A model generated the notes under the pieces. It ran no database searches. It saw only the letters and a program-made list of their open reading frames with translations, and was not told where the DNA came from. The position numbers and the translations under genes were made by a program. A stretch of DNA of 64,000 nucleotides from Lysobacter antibioticus (lineage in GTDB: Bacteria > Pseudomonadota > Gammaproteobacteria > Xanthomonadales > Xanthomonadaceae): positions 24,745-88,744 of the forward strand of contig NZ_JMTZ01000001.1 of NCBI RefSeq assembly GCF_000731095.1. The letters are read 5' to 3'. Each line of letters opens with the position of its first letter. The stretch's first letter is position 1. Positions 1-8,704 of the stretch are shown here, one piece after another.

Positions 1-1061
1 ACCCCGCCGTGATCGGAGTTCGGCGCCGCGCGCAGGCTGGTCGCGCCGGGCAGATCGTCGACATAGAGCCGCTGCGCATCGGGCGGGAAGAAATCGTCGC
101 CGCTGGCGCTGACCAGGTACTTCGGAATGCGCAGACGCTGACGGTGGCGCGTGCGCAGGTAGGCGTAAGGGTCTTCGATCTTCATCAGGTCGTCGAACTC
201 GGGCTGCCGGTAGCGCGTGGTGATGCCTTCCTGGTGGTAGGGCTGCAAGGCGATCGGCCAACCGCCGCCGTAGCTGCGGTTGATGTGTTCGATCAGGGCC
301 TGGATGCGCATGTCGATGACGTAGGAGACGATCGCCTCCACGCGCGGGTCGCCGATCGCGGTCAGCCACGCGGTCCAGGCGCGCTTGGACGCACCGGTGA
401 CGACGAACGAACGCACCCGCCAGCCGCGCAGTTCGCGCTCGGCCAGGTCCATCGCCTTGACCGCGCTTTCGGCCATCGGCACGTGCAGCGGCAGGGTCGT
501 ATTCGCCGCCGGGTCGTCGAGGAAACGGCGCCAGGTCGCGGCGACCAGCACGTCCTCTTTCTTCGCGACCGTCTCGCCGGGCAGGGTCAGGTATTGGTTC
601 GGCACGTCCGACACCGAAACCACGATGGTGTGGGTGCTGCGGGCGACTTCGAGCGCCAGGGTCTCGTCGAAATCGCTCGGCGGCCGCACCGGGTCGTTGC
701 CGCTGGCGCGGTTGCTGCCGTTGTTGATCACCAGCAAAGCCGACTTCGGCCGGGCCACATCGGGAATGTAGATGTCGACCCGATGCGTCCATTCGGGCGG
801 GATGGCGCCGCCGTTCTCGGGCCAATGCTGCGAAGCCAGGCGATAACTGCGTTTCTCCACGCCCTCCAGCGGCGTGCTGCCGAGGCTTTCGTAACGCAGC
901 GGCACACGCGCCTGGCGCTGGCGATAGTCGGGCCAGACCTGGCTGTAATCGATGCGATGGCCCGACGTGTCCGGTGCCGCTGTCGAGGCCGCGGCCATGG
1001 CGGTCGCGCTCGACGCGAGCGCCATCGCCGCCAATCCCCAGCCCAGCAACCGCTGTTTCAT
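1..1061 (-). CDS. PhoPQ-activated pathogenicity-related (PqaA-type) protein, C-terminus outside window
   Basis: The minus-strand frame stays open from 1061 to the window edge and gives 353 residues. I chose the ATG at 1061 because it begins a typical signal peptide (MKQRLLGWG, hydrophobic core, AMAA). An in-frame ATG at 1109 would put 16 polar residues in front. The protein matches the PhoPQ-related family (alpha/beta-hydrolase fold): TGASKRAW around residues 222-229 holds the nucleophile S225, GDDFFPPD at 321-328 resembles the family acid-residue region, and PNSDHG at 347-352 holds the His region. The C-terminal part is beyond base 1. The family was named for PhoP/PhoQ activation in Salmonella, but its biochemical role is poorly defined. 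Export to the periplasm is inferred from the signal peptide. Confidence 0.85.
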   Translation of the reverse strand, partial: MKQRLLGWGLAAMALASSATAMAAASTAAPDTSGHRIDYSQVWPDYRQRQARVPLRYESLGSTPLEGVEKRSYRLASQHWPENGGAIPPEWTHRVDIYIPDVARPKSALLVINNGSNRASGNDPVRPPSDFDETLALEVARSTHTIVVSVSDVPNQYLTLPGETVAKKEDVLVAATWRRFLDDPAANTTLPLHVPMAESAVKAMDLAERELRGWRVRSFVVTGASKRAWTAWLTAIGDPRVEAIVSYVIDMRIQALIEHINRSYGGGWPIALQPYHQEGITTRYRQPEFDDLMKIEDPYAYLRTRHRQRLRIPKYLVSASGDDFFPPDAQRLYVDDLPGATSLRAAPNSDHGG

Positions 1062-1204
1062 CGATGGTCGAATGCTCGGAACCGTCCTCCGACTGATCGT
1101 CCGATTCATCGTATTCAGCCCTCGCCTGCCGTATCGGCGTCCAGCCTAAACGCAAACCCGGGCCGGACCTGTGCGGCAGCGCAGAGATCGGCCGAAGGCG
1201 CGGC

Positions 1205-1642
1205 CTACAGGTTGCGCCAGGCGCCGATCAATCCGAACAGATGGACCAGGCCGATGGCGAAGCAGATCGCCGAGCTCCAATACCAGAACGGGGTCGCCGG
1301 CTGCGGCACCGAAGCCACCGCCATCGGCACGACCACGAGCCCGCGCAGCAGATACACCGCGGTAATCGCGCACAGTGCCGGTTTGGCCCAGGGCCACGGC
1401 GCGATCAGGCCCGAGCCCGACAAGGCATAGCCGCCCCAGATCGCCAGCATGAGGGCGATGCAGGCGGTGAGCGCGGCCGGATACAGGCGCCCGGCTTCGT
1501 CCATGCGCGCCATGCCTTCGCCGGCGCCGAAGAAGCGATACCAGGCGGCGCCGCCGAAGATCACCGCGACATGGGCCAACGCCGCCAGCCCATTGAGGAC
1601 CGCGGCGAACAACAACCAGGGCTGCGAGAGCTGCGACATCAT
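1205..1642 (-). CDS. Small four-helix integral membrane protein of unknown function
   Basis: This frame gives 145 residues from tandem ATG codons at 1642 and 1639. A longer in-frame extension to 2032 is arginine-rich, overlaps the start of the divergent S41 protease and is rejected. Four hydrophobic segments are visible, starting near LLFAAVLNGLAALAHVAVIF and ending in the segment ICFAIGLVHLFGLIGAW. No catalytic motif is present. Small Xanthomonadaceae inner-membrane proteins of this kind are usually left as hypothetical. The gene is divergent from the S41 protease at 1908, with about 265 bases between the starts. Confidence 0.75.
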   Translation of the reverse strand: MMSQLSQPWLLFAAVLNGLAALAHVAVIFGGAAWYRFFGAGEGMARMDEAGRLYPAALTACIALMLAIWGGYALSGSGLIAPWPWAKPALCAITAVYLLRGLVVVPMAVASVPQPATPFWYWSSAICFAIGLVHLFGLIGAWRNL

Positions 1643-1907
1643 GCGGCTTCGGGCCCGGAAGCATGGACGAAGTAGAGAGATCGGATCGGCATCGAGCGAT
1701 CCTGGCGGACACGAAAACTGTGCGCGAGTGCCGAAAGCAACGGTCGCGCCGGCTGCGGATACCGAAGGCCGTATCCGGCGCCAACAGACAGCCTGTTGGC
1801 ACGGGTTGCGACGCATCGGCGCCCGAGGGCATCCACGGAAGACATGGCCCCTCGCCGACCGCCGCGGCGGAATCGTTCCGTTGCGGCGGCCTTCCCCGGA
1901 GACCCTC

Positions 1908-3308
1908 ATGCGCACCGCCCAGCGTCTGATCCATTCCCTGCTCGCACCGCTGTTGTTGCTGTGCCTGCCCGGCACCGTCCATGCCGCCGCCGCGACGCCG
2001 CGCGACAGCGTCGCCGACGTCGCCCGCCGCATCCAGGATCATTACTACGACGTCGATCGCGCGGCGAAGATCGGCGAGAGCCTGCGCAAGGCCGCGGCCG
2101 AAGGCGAATTCGACCGCTACACCGACCCGCGCGACCTCGCCACCGCCTTGACCGAACGCATCAAGTCCCACGATGGCCATTTCCGGGTCAATTGGCTCGC
2201 GCCCGAACAACGCGCTGCCGATCCACGTGGGCCGACGCAAGGTGCCGACGCCGGGCCGCGACTCGCCCCTGCGGGTGTCGGTGCCGGCCCGGGTGCGGGA
2301 CCCCGCGTGCGCGGGCGGCCCGGCCCGAACGTGGCCCAGCCCGTCGATTACGCGCGTCGCCGCAACTACGGCGTGCATCGGGTCGAGGTCCTGCCCGGCA
2401 ATCTCGGCTATCTGGATCTGAAAGAGTTCGCCGACTTCCGCTTCGGCGAGCCACGCGCACCGGCGCGCGTCGCCCTCGAATCGGCGCTGCAACTGCTGGC
2501 CTCCACCGATGCGCTGATCATCGACCTGCGCGACAACGGCGGCGGCTCGCCGGTCTCGGTCGGCTATCTGGTCAGCGCGTTCACCCCGAAAGGCGCCGAC
2601 ATCTACAGCAGCTTCCACTGGCGCGACGGCGACAGCCTCGGCAGCACCTCCGAAGCGCCTGTGGACTGGTACCCGAACCCGCGCCTGGACGTGCCGCTGT
2701 ATCTGCTGACCAGCCCGCGCACCGCCTCGGCCGCCGAGGCCCTGGTCTATACGCTCAAGAACGTCGGCCGCGCGGTGGTGATCGGCGAGACCAGCGCCGG
2801 CGCCGCCAATCCCGGCGCCGAGATCGACGCCGGCAACGGCTTCAGCGTCTTCGTCGCGACCGGCACACCGACCAGCCCGATCACCCATCGCAACTGGGAG
2901 GGCAGCGGCATCGCCCCCGACGTCGCCGTGCCGCAACGCGAGGCCTTGCGCACGGCGCAAGCGCTCGCCCTGGACAGCCTGCTGAAGAAAGGCCTGAGCG
3001 GCGGCGATGCGATCGATGCGCGCTGGGCGCTCGACGCGGTGCGCGCCGAGTCCGCATCCGTGCCGGCGCCGGCCCACGCCGAGTACACCGGCCAATACGA
3101 TCGCATGCGCATCGAAGAAGACGCCGGCCGTCTGTATCTGCGCAACGGCAAACGCCCGCAGCAGCCCCTGGCCGCGCTGGAACGCGACCTGTTCTACCTC
3201 GTCGACGACCCGAGCGTGCGGGTGCGCTTCGAGCGCAACGGCGACGGTCGCGTGGCCGCACTGGAAACCCTGCGCCCGGACGGCAGCGCCAACCGCTACA
3301 GGCGCTGA
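1908..3308 (+). CDS. Exported S41-family (C-terminal processing-like) serine peptidase
   Basis: The 466-residue product starts at the ATG at 1908, behind a GGAGA ribosome site, with a signal peptide ending near TVHAAAA. The S41 fold is recognisable: NLGYLDLKEF around 165, IIDLRDNGGGSP around 204-215, the nucleophile region RTASAAEAL with S274, and VIGETSAGAAN around 291-301. The layout resembles secreted S41 enzymes that lack a PDZ domain. A Gly/Pro/Arg-rich stretch at 100-145 probably links an N-terminal helical region to the core. It likely degrades peptides in the periplasm or outside the cell. Upstream in-frame residues to 1449 read as antisense of the neighbouring gene and are excluded. 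Confidence 0.88.
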   Translation: MRTAQRLIHSLLAPLLLLCLPGTVHAAAATPRDSVADVARRIQDHYYDVDRAAKIGESLRKAAAEGEFDRYTDPRDLATALTERIKSHDGHFRVNWLAPEQRAADPRGPTQGADAGPRLAPAGVGAGPGAGPRVRGRPGPNVAQPVDYARRRNYGVHRVEVLPGNLGYLDLKEFADFRFGEPRAPARVALESALQLLASTDALIIDLRDNGGGSPVSVGYLVSAFTPKGADIYSSFHWRDGDSLGSTSEAPVDWYPNPRLDVPLYLLTSPRTASAAEALVYTLKNVGRAVVIGETSAGAANPGAEIDAGNGFSVFVATGTPTSPITHRNWEGSGIAPDVAVPQREALRTAQALALDSLLKKGLSGGDAIDARWALDAVRAESASVPAPAHAEYTGQYDRMRIEEDAGRLYLRNGKRPQQPLAALERDLFYLVDDPSVRVRFERNGDGRVAALETLRPDGSANRYRR

Positions 3309-3366
3309 AGCGGCGGGCGTTGAAATGGTGGGCGTTGAAGCGGCCGTATCAGCACGGCCTGCCGGC

Positions 3367-3427
3367 GACGCGCGGCGGCATCGCGCCGCGCGTCGTCCTT
3401 CACAGGCCCGCCGGGCCTGCGTTTGTT
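3367..3427. terminator. Paired hairpins between convergent S41 and cytochrome genes
   Basis: Two perfect stems lie between the convergent genes. The first is GACGCGCGGCG (3367-3377) against its complement at 3384-3394. The second is CAGGCCC (3403-3409) against GGGCCTG (3413-3419), followed by GCGTTTGTTGT. The second has a T-rich tail on the plus strand and is a plausible intrinsic terminator for the S41 gene. Confidence 0.6.
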
Positions 3428-3506
3428 GTCTGTGCAGAGCGTCGCAGCCTGCGTCGGCGACCCCTATCATCCGCCTCCGGCCGGGCTGCCGACGCTCTGC
3501 GCCCGA

Positions 3507-4901
3507 TCACAGCTCGCGCAGGAACGCGACCAGGTCTTCCTTCTCCTGCTGCTCCAGACGCGTCTGCAATACGACGTTGAAGAACTCGACCGTGTCCTCC
3601 AGGGTCAACAGACGACCGTCGTGCAGGTACGGCGGCGAGTCCTTGATGCCGCGCAGTGGAAAGGTCTTGATCGGTCCGTCAGCGCTGGCATAGCGGCCGT
3701 TGATCGTGTGCGGCTTGAAGAAGCGCTCGACTTGCAGGTTATGCATGCTGTTGTCGGTGTAATACGGCGGCGTGTGACAGGCCGAGCATTGCGCCTTGCC
3801 GAAGAACAGGGCCTCGCCGCGCTTCTCGGCCTCGCCGGCATCGGCCTTGAGGCGCCCGAACACGTCGAGCTTCGGCGCCGGCGGGAAATCCAGCAGCGCC
3901 TGGAACTCGCCCATCGCGTGTACCTGATGACCGCGGTCGAGGATGTTGATGCCCTTCTTGGTCGCGATCACCGGGTCGCCGTCGAAATAGGCCGCGCGCT
4001 GCTCGAACTCGGTGAAATCCTCGACCGTCTTCAAGGCCCGCTGCGAACCGAACAGGCGCTGGATGTTGACGCCGCGCAAGGTCGGGGTGTCGATGCGATG
4101 ACGGAACGGCTGTGGCCGAATATCGCCGACCAGATGCGTCGCCGCGACCGTATGCCCGTTGCTGTGGCAGTCCAGGCAGGCGACGCCGCGGCTCGGCAGG
4201 GCCGAACGCCTGTCCTCGGTCTGGTTGAACTGCTGCTGCGCGAACGGAGTCACCAGCAAGCGCAAGCCTTCCAACTGCTTGGGGTTCAACACACCGTTGA
4301 ACAGCTCGAAGTAGTTGTTGATCGTGACCAATTGGCCCTTCGACACATCGCCCAGGTCGGGCCGCGTGGTCAGATAAATCGGCGCGGGAAAGTCCGGAAG
4401 AAAATGATCGGGCAAGTCGAAATCCAGATCGAAGCGGGTCAGGTCGCGCTGCTCGGCGCGCTTGACCGCATCGATGTGAAACTGCGGAAACAGCATGCCG
4501 CCCTCGGGATGGTTCGGATGCGGCAAGGGCAGGAACCCGACCGGAAACAGGCCGCGCTCGCGGATCTGTTCCGGGCTCATCGCGCCAAGCTCCTCCCAAC
4601 TCGTCCCCGACGGCAGCCGCGCGCGCACCCCGCCCTGCACCGGCTTGCCGCCCGACATACTCACGCCGCGCACCGGTTTGTTGCCCAGGTCGTAGCGTTG
4701 TTCGAGCAGGCTGCGATGGCGTTGCATCACCGCCGGCTTGTCGCGCTCCATGCGCGACTTGATCGCGGCGAAGGTTTCCTTGATCACCACCGGCATGTAG
4801 CTGCTCGGAGGATCGGCGGCCAAGGCGATGCCGGACACGCCGAGTGCGCCTAGACATAACAGCCACAGTGGCCGAAGCCGTGGAGACTTCTGCTGCCTCA
4901 T
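3507..4901 (-). CDS. Di-heme cytochrome c peroxidase-like protein
   Basis: The 464-residue protein has an N-terminal signal peptide (residues 1-29, ending ALAAD) and two heme c attachment sites, CLDCH at 242-246 and CSACH at 372-376. This matches the bacterial di-heme cytochrome c peroxidase/MauG superfamily. The C-terminal segment TFPLRGIKDSPPYLHDGR is typical of these enzymes, as is the ending LVAFLREL. Expected location is the periplasm, with reduction of peroxide or oxidation of an unknown substrate as possible activities. It is convergent with the S41 peptidase. I cannot tell a true peroxidase from a MauG-like protein by eye. Confidence 0.87.
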   Translation of the reverse strand: MRQQKSPRLRPLWLLCLGALGVSGIALAADPPSSYMPVVIKETFAAIKSRMERDKPAVMQRHRSLLEQRYDLGNKPVRGVSMSGGKPVQGGVRARLPSGTSWEELGAMSPEQIRERGLFPVGFLPLPHPNHPEGGMLFPQFHIDAVKRAEQRDLTRFDLDFDLPDHFLPDFPAPIYLTTRPDLGDVSKGQLVTINNYFELFNGVLNPKQLEGLRLLVTPFAQQQFNQTEDRRSALPSRGVACLDCHSNGHTVAATHLVGDIRPQPFRHRIDTPTLRGVNIQRLFGSQRALKTVEDFTEFEQRAAYFDGDPVIATKKGINILDRGHQVHAMGEFQALLDFPPAPKLDVFGRLKADAGEAEKRGEALFFGKAQCSACHTPPYYTDNSMHNLQVERFFKPHTINGRYASADGPIKTFPLRGIKDSPPYLHDGRLLTLEDTVEFFNVVLQTRLEQQEKEDLVAFLREL

Positions 4902-5228
4902 GGTCTTTCTCCCTGGATGGCGAAGACGTCGCTGTCGGGCACCGCGGACGCGGTGCGCTGCTCGAGGCTAGTCCTCGCGCAGGCACGAATGAAATCGTTT
5001 GATTCGATGGCAGCGATAGCCGATGGCTATACGCATGACGGCGCGGTTAAGCGCCGTGCGCATCGTCATGATGGTGGCGCGATGCAGGTCACGAAACCTT
5101 CTCTGCGTCGGAAGGGTCGCGGTCATGAAACCGCGGATACGATGCAAGCCGCATCCGCACCGTCGCGATCCGACCTCAGCGGTCTCTGGCGATGAACCGC
5201 GAATACCCGAATCGCCGCGCCTCGCGGC
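4902..5228. other. Intergenic stretch without a recognisable gene
   Basis: These 327 bases lie between the cytochrome start and the end of the HAD phosphatase gene, both on the minus strand. Short open frames here lack start context and read as low-complexity arginine-rich sequence. The promoter of the cytochrome gene probably lies here, but no clear -35/-10 pair stood out. Confidence 0.5.
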
Positions 5229-5822
5229 TCAGGCCACTTCCTGCCAGCGGTAATACTTGCGGTGCGCCAGATCGAGCAGATCCAGGTCTTCGACGGTATC
5301 GCCATAGGCATACACCGTTGCATAGTCGTCCAGATCGATCCGCTCGCGCACACGCCGCGGTTTTTCCGGTCCGCAGCAGTCGCGGTCGCGATAGCGCCCT
5401 GTCAGCACGCCGTCGCGCGACTCCAGATACGAACAGATGAACTCCAGGCCCTGGTCCTCGCACCAGGCGGCGACGAACAGATCCAGCGAAGCGGTCACCA
5501 CGACCACGCGATCGCCGCGCTGGCGATGCCATTGGATGCGCTCCAGCGCTTCCGGCCGGATCTGCCGTGCGACCACCTCGCGCGCAAGGCGCGCGCCGGC
5601 GGCACGCACTTCGTGCTCAGGGCGTCCGCGATAGCCGAAAGCCACGATGCGCTTGCGCACCGTCAGCCCGGACACTAGGCCGAGCTTGTAGCCGACCACG
5701 TACGGCGCCAGCAGCACCTGGCCCAGGGCCAAGGTACGCCGGTCGATCGTGGCGCGCACGAAGCCCGGAAAGGTTTCGTCGAAGGTGATGGTGCCGTCGA
5801 AATCGAAAAGCGCCAGATCCAT
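5229..5822 (-). CDS. HAD-IB family phosphatase (SerB-like)
   Basis: The 197-residue protein carries all HAD motifs. Motif I is FDFDGT with nucleophile D7 and acid/base D9, motif II is VVVVTAS with S112, motif III is the Lys in GPEKPRR (K154), and motif IV is YGDTVEDLDLL with D175 and D179. The helical cap after motif I and the overall length fit subclass IB, which includes phosphoserine phosphatase and lysophospholipid or glycerophosphate phosphatases. It has no signal peptide, so it should be cytoplasmic. The substrate cannot be read from the sequence. Confidence 0.9.
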   Translation of the reverse strand: MDLALFDFDGTITFDETFPGFVRATIDRRTLALGQVLLAPYVVGYKLGLVSGLTVRKRIVAFGYRGRPEHEVRAAGARLAREVVARQIRPEALERIQWHRQRGDRVVVVTASLDLFVAAWCEDQGLEFICSYLESRDGVLTGRYRDRDCCGPEKPRRVRERIDLDDYATVYAYGDTVEDLDLLDLAHRKYYRWQEVA

Positions 5823-5951
5823 GCCCGCCGGGCGGCCCTGTCATCGGCAGCGGATGACTTGCATGGACGATCGCCGGCCCGGCGAAGTCTAGCCGGATTG
5901 AGTTGGGCTGCAGCGTGGGAGGGTGCTGTTGCCGTTCAATAAGGGTGGTTC

Positions 5952-6118
5952 TCGATCGAGAGCATATCCCCCGCCCCCCTTTTTCAAAGGGGGGAACTCT
6001 TCGGATGGGGTTCGAGATGGCTGAATCGGATTCGGCAGTCGGTCGACTCAGAACCAACCGCAGCACCGAACTCAGACACCGAAGCCGCCGAACCTTTGCC
6101 CCCTTTGACAAAGGGGGC
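5952..6118. repeat. Dispersed palindromic repeat (C-run/G-run type) and a second related palindrome
   Basis: At 5952-6004 the sequence reads TCGATCGAGAGC, then a CCCCCC...TTTCAAA...GGGGGG palindrome, then AACTCTTCGG. A second palindrome, GCCCCCTTTG-ACA-AAGGGGGC, lies at 6098-6118. A clearly related copy with the same flanks is at 17299-17350, so this is a dispersed intergenic element. The 375-base gap 5823-6197 otherwise contains no gene I can support. Confidence 0.7.
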
Positions 6119-6197
6119 TAGCGCCCAGCGCATCGGCCGAAAGCAAGCGACTTGTAGCGCGGGGGATTTGCTCTTGAGCGCCCTAAGGCCCTATCCA

Positions 6198-6506
6198 TCA
6201 ATCGGTCATCGGCCCGTACGGCATCAAGCCGAAACCGCGTTCGGATTCGACGATGGAACGCACCTGCCGCAGGGAAATCAGAATGCAGCCGCACAGGCAG
6301 AAGTCGCCGTGGCGCGCCGCCGGGCTGCCCTCGACCCGATGGGTCGGGTCGCCGGTCAGGACGATCGTCAGGCCGTGCTCGTGGCAATGCACCTCGTCGC
6401 CGACGCGCGCCCAACTGAAGCCGCCGGCGCGCTCCGGCGTCGAACCGGTCAGCACCGTGCCACCGCTGCTGGTCGTATCGCCGACCATTATCCAATGCCG
6501 AACCAT
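6198..6506 (-). CDS. PAAR-domain protein (type VI secretion spike tip or orphan)
   Basis: The 102-residue product has the typical PAAR opening MVRHWIMVGDTTSSGGTVLTG. It also has the metal-site pattern VHCHEHG near residues 38-46, VLTGDPTHRVEGSPAARHGD with the eponymous PAAR motif, and FCLCGCIL near the end. PAAR proteins form a small cone with bound zinc that caps the VgrG spike and can carry effectors. No VgrG, Hcp, TssBC or effector/immunity pair lies next to it. It is therefore an orphan PAAR, followed downstream by intergenic repeats and preceded by an unknown gene. Confidence 0.88.
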   Translation of the reverse strand: MVRHWIMVGDTTSSGGTVLTGSTPERAGGFSWARVGDEVHCHEHGLTIVLTGDPTHRVEGSPAARHGDFCLCGCILISLRQVRSIVESERGFGLMPYGPMTD

Positions 6507-6669
6507 CGCCCACCTCCGCTCTCGACTTGGTCAGACCTCAGGCAAGAAAACGGCGCAACGATCGCAGCGTGAATCGCCGCGCGATCGTCGGTTCCGCATT
6601 TCCGGACGCGCGTCATGTCGAACGGTCTTCCCCGCGGTATTCGAGAGCAATCGAAAGTTGCGCATATCG

Positions 6670-7284
6670 TCAACGTCCCGGCTGCGAGGCCGACAAGGCG
6701 ATCGCCGACCCGGTGAACGGCAGCACCAGGTCGTAGATCGGCGCGGCCGGCGGCGTCGCCGGAAATGCGATCGGCGTGGTCGCGGCGGTGCCGAACTGGG
6801 TCACGCCGTCGAGGATCGTGCTGAGGTCGTAGCGGCGGCCGCCGAACTCGAAGGGCCAGCTGTCGATCAGGCGCGCGCTGAACACGTTGTTGGCGAACAC
6901 CGAGGTCGAGGTCGCGCCGATCTGCGCCGCCAGCGTGGTGCCAACCACCAGGCCGGTGCGGCGGAAGGTCGCGATGCGTTCGCCCTGCGCGAACGAATCG
7001 GGCCGATCGAAATCGCCGGCCGGCTCGCGCTGCAGGTACACCGAGAACTCGCCGGCCGGGTCCAGCCCGAGCGTCAGCGCGCCGTTGTCGACGTCGGGCG
7101 CCACGAAGGGGCACGCGGCGAAGGTGAAGTACGCGGTGGTTTCGCCGACCGCGCCGGAGAACAAGGCGCCCTCGATGCCGGACAGGTGCAGGAAGTAGCC
7201 GTAATCGGCCAGCGATCCGGCAGGCGTGCGATAGAAACGTCCGGTGACGTACCAGGCGAGTTCGGCGGACAACAAAGGCGACAT
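6670..7284 (-). CDS. Hypothetical protein, 204 residues, beta-rich
   Basis: An ATG at 7284 opens a 204-residue frame with normal codon bias. The sequence alternates hydrophobic and polar residues (for example LTLGLDPAGEFSVYLQREP) and looks all-beta. It has no signal peptide, no transmembrane segment and no motif I recognise. It sits 164 bases upstream of the PAAR gene on the same strand, so it could be co-transcribed. A role as a PAAR-associated cargo is possible but unsupported. Confidence 0.65.
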   Translation of the reverse strand: MSPLLSAELAWYVTGRFYRTPAGSLADYGYFLHLSGIEGALFSGAVGETTAYFTFAACPFVAPDVDNGALTLGLDPAGEFSVYLQREPAGDFDRPDSFAQGERIATFRRTGLVVGTTLAAQIGATSTSVFANNVFSARLIDSWPFEFGGRRYDLSTILDGVTQFGTAATTPIAFPATPPAAPIYDLVLPFTGSAIALSASQPGR

Positions 7285-7439
7285 GGGCAGGCTCGGCGAG
7301 GCGGGGCGGTGCCGGCTCGGCAGGACCCCGCAAACGGAAGGGAACGCCGCATCCGCGACGTGTCCTCCAGCTAACGCCGGCAGGCCGAATCAGGAGGACA
7401 GCCGACCGCCCGCCAATGTCCGGAACCGTGCGCGAGCGC

Positions 7440-8582
7440 TCATTCCGGCGCGGCATCTCCGGCCCGCTCGGCGATCGGGCGGGCATAACGCACCAGCGAG
7501 ACCAGGGTCTTGCCGGGCTCTTCGGTGAACATGACGTGCGCGGACCGCTCGAACCAGACCAATTGCTTGGACGGCGCCTGCAGGCGTCCGAACCATTCGG
7601 CCGCGAGTTCGGAAGAGACGTTGTAGTCGTCGCGGCCGTTGAACAGGATCACCGGGCAGTCCAGGCGCTGGACCGAGCTGTAGTCGCGCTGCATCGCCTC
7701 GACCAGCAAGCGCTTTTCCGAGAACTCGTTGCCCTCCCAGATGCGCGCGATCTCGGCGTCGCTGTATTCCGGCGCCAGCGCCACCGCGGCCGAGACCGTG
7801 TCGTAGCCCTGCAGACTGCGCAGGGCGCCGCCGTAATGGCCCAGCCATTTGCGCTGCAGGTACAGGTCCTTGGCCGCGAGCGGCTTGCCCGGTTGCGCAT
7901 AGCCCTCGATCGTGGCGAGTTCGCGCAGCGCTTCGGCATTGCCGTCGCGCTTGGCGCGTTCGAGCGCGAACTGCAGGCCTCGGCGTTCGCTTTCCGGCGA
8001 ATTGGTGACCTGGCCCATGCCGATGTAAGCATGCAGCCACTGCGGGCGGCGCTGGGCGAATTCGAGACCGAGCACGCTGCCCCAGGAATGGCCGAGCAGG
8101 AAAATCTTGTCCTTGCCGAATTCTTTGCGCAACCAGGCCACCATCTCCTCGGTGTCCTCGACCAGGCGCTCGCGCGTCATGGTCGGCTCGAGCTGGGCCG
8201 GATCGTTGAGCAGATAGGTCTTGCCGGCGCCGCGCTGGTCCCACTGCACGACGGTGAAGTAGTCCTCCCAACCGCGTTGGAAGTACCAGCTGTAGGGCAT
8301 TTCCACGAAACCCGGCCCGCCGTGCAGCATCAACAGCACCGGATTGCGCTTGTCGACGCCGCGGATCGACACCCACTGCTCGATGCCGCCGATTTTCACC
8401 TTCTCGGCCCGCTCCACGCCTTCCGGAGTGACGATCCGGCGCAGATCGGCGATCAGCCGAGTGGCCTCGGCGCGGCTGGCCGGCTTCGCCGCCTGCTGCG
8501 CCGCGGCATTCGTGACTGCGCTCAGGCCCAGGGCCGCCGCGACGATCCAGCTCGTCGCCTTGTTCTGCCAATCGCTACGCAT
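7440..8582 (-). CDS. Exported S33-type alpha/beta hydrolase (proline iminopeptidase-like), copy 1
   Basis: The 380-residue protein starts at the ATG at 8582, followed by a signal peptide ending NAAAQQ. A further upstream in-frame ATG at 8648 adds non-signal sequence. Key motifs are the oxyanion loop HGGPG (87-91), WDQRGAGKT (114-122) and the nucleophile elbow GHSWGS with S166. HGGPG plus DQRGAG is the signature of the proline iminopeptidase/S33 group. Export is unusual for that enzyme but common in Xanthomonadaceae paralogues. A clear paralogue lies at 29380-30486. The substrate is unknown. Confidence 0.87.
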   Translation of the reverse strand: MRSDWQNKATSWIVAAALGLSAVTNAAAQQAAKPASRAEATRLIADLRRIVTPEGVERAEKVKIGGIEQWVSIRGVDKRNPVLLMLHGGPGFVEMPYSWYFQRGWEDYFTVVQWDQRGAGKTYLLNDPAQLEPTMTRERLVEDTEEMVAWLRKEFGKDKIFLLGHSWGSVLGLEFAQRRPQWLHAYIGMGQVTNSPESERRGLQFALERAKRDGNAEALRELATIEGYAQPGKPLAAKDLYLQRKWLGHYGGALRSLQGYDTVSAAVALAPEYSDAEIARIWEGNEFSEKRLLVEAMQRDYSSVQRLDCPVILFNGRDDYNVSSELAAEWFGRLQAPSKQLVWFERSAHVMFTEEPGKTLVSLVRYARPIAERAGDAAPE

Positions 8583-8704
8583 CTCGGTCGGTCTCCATTG
8601 TGGAGACACCAGAGATACGGGCCGGAGTGGAGCGGTTGCAGCGAACATTCCACGGCGATGCGGCCCATGGCAGCATGACGGCTCATTCCCGACAGGGCAG
8701 CAGG

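Noticed and set aside
9..1430. Long plus-strand frame at the window start
   Set aside because: It is the antisense shadow of the PhoPQ-related gene; the minus strand has a signal peptide and family motifs.
1146..3470. 774-codon minus-strand frame over the S41 gene
   Set aside because: Low-complexity Ala/Arg/Gly content and no motif; the plus strand carries intact S41 motifs.
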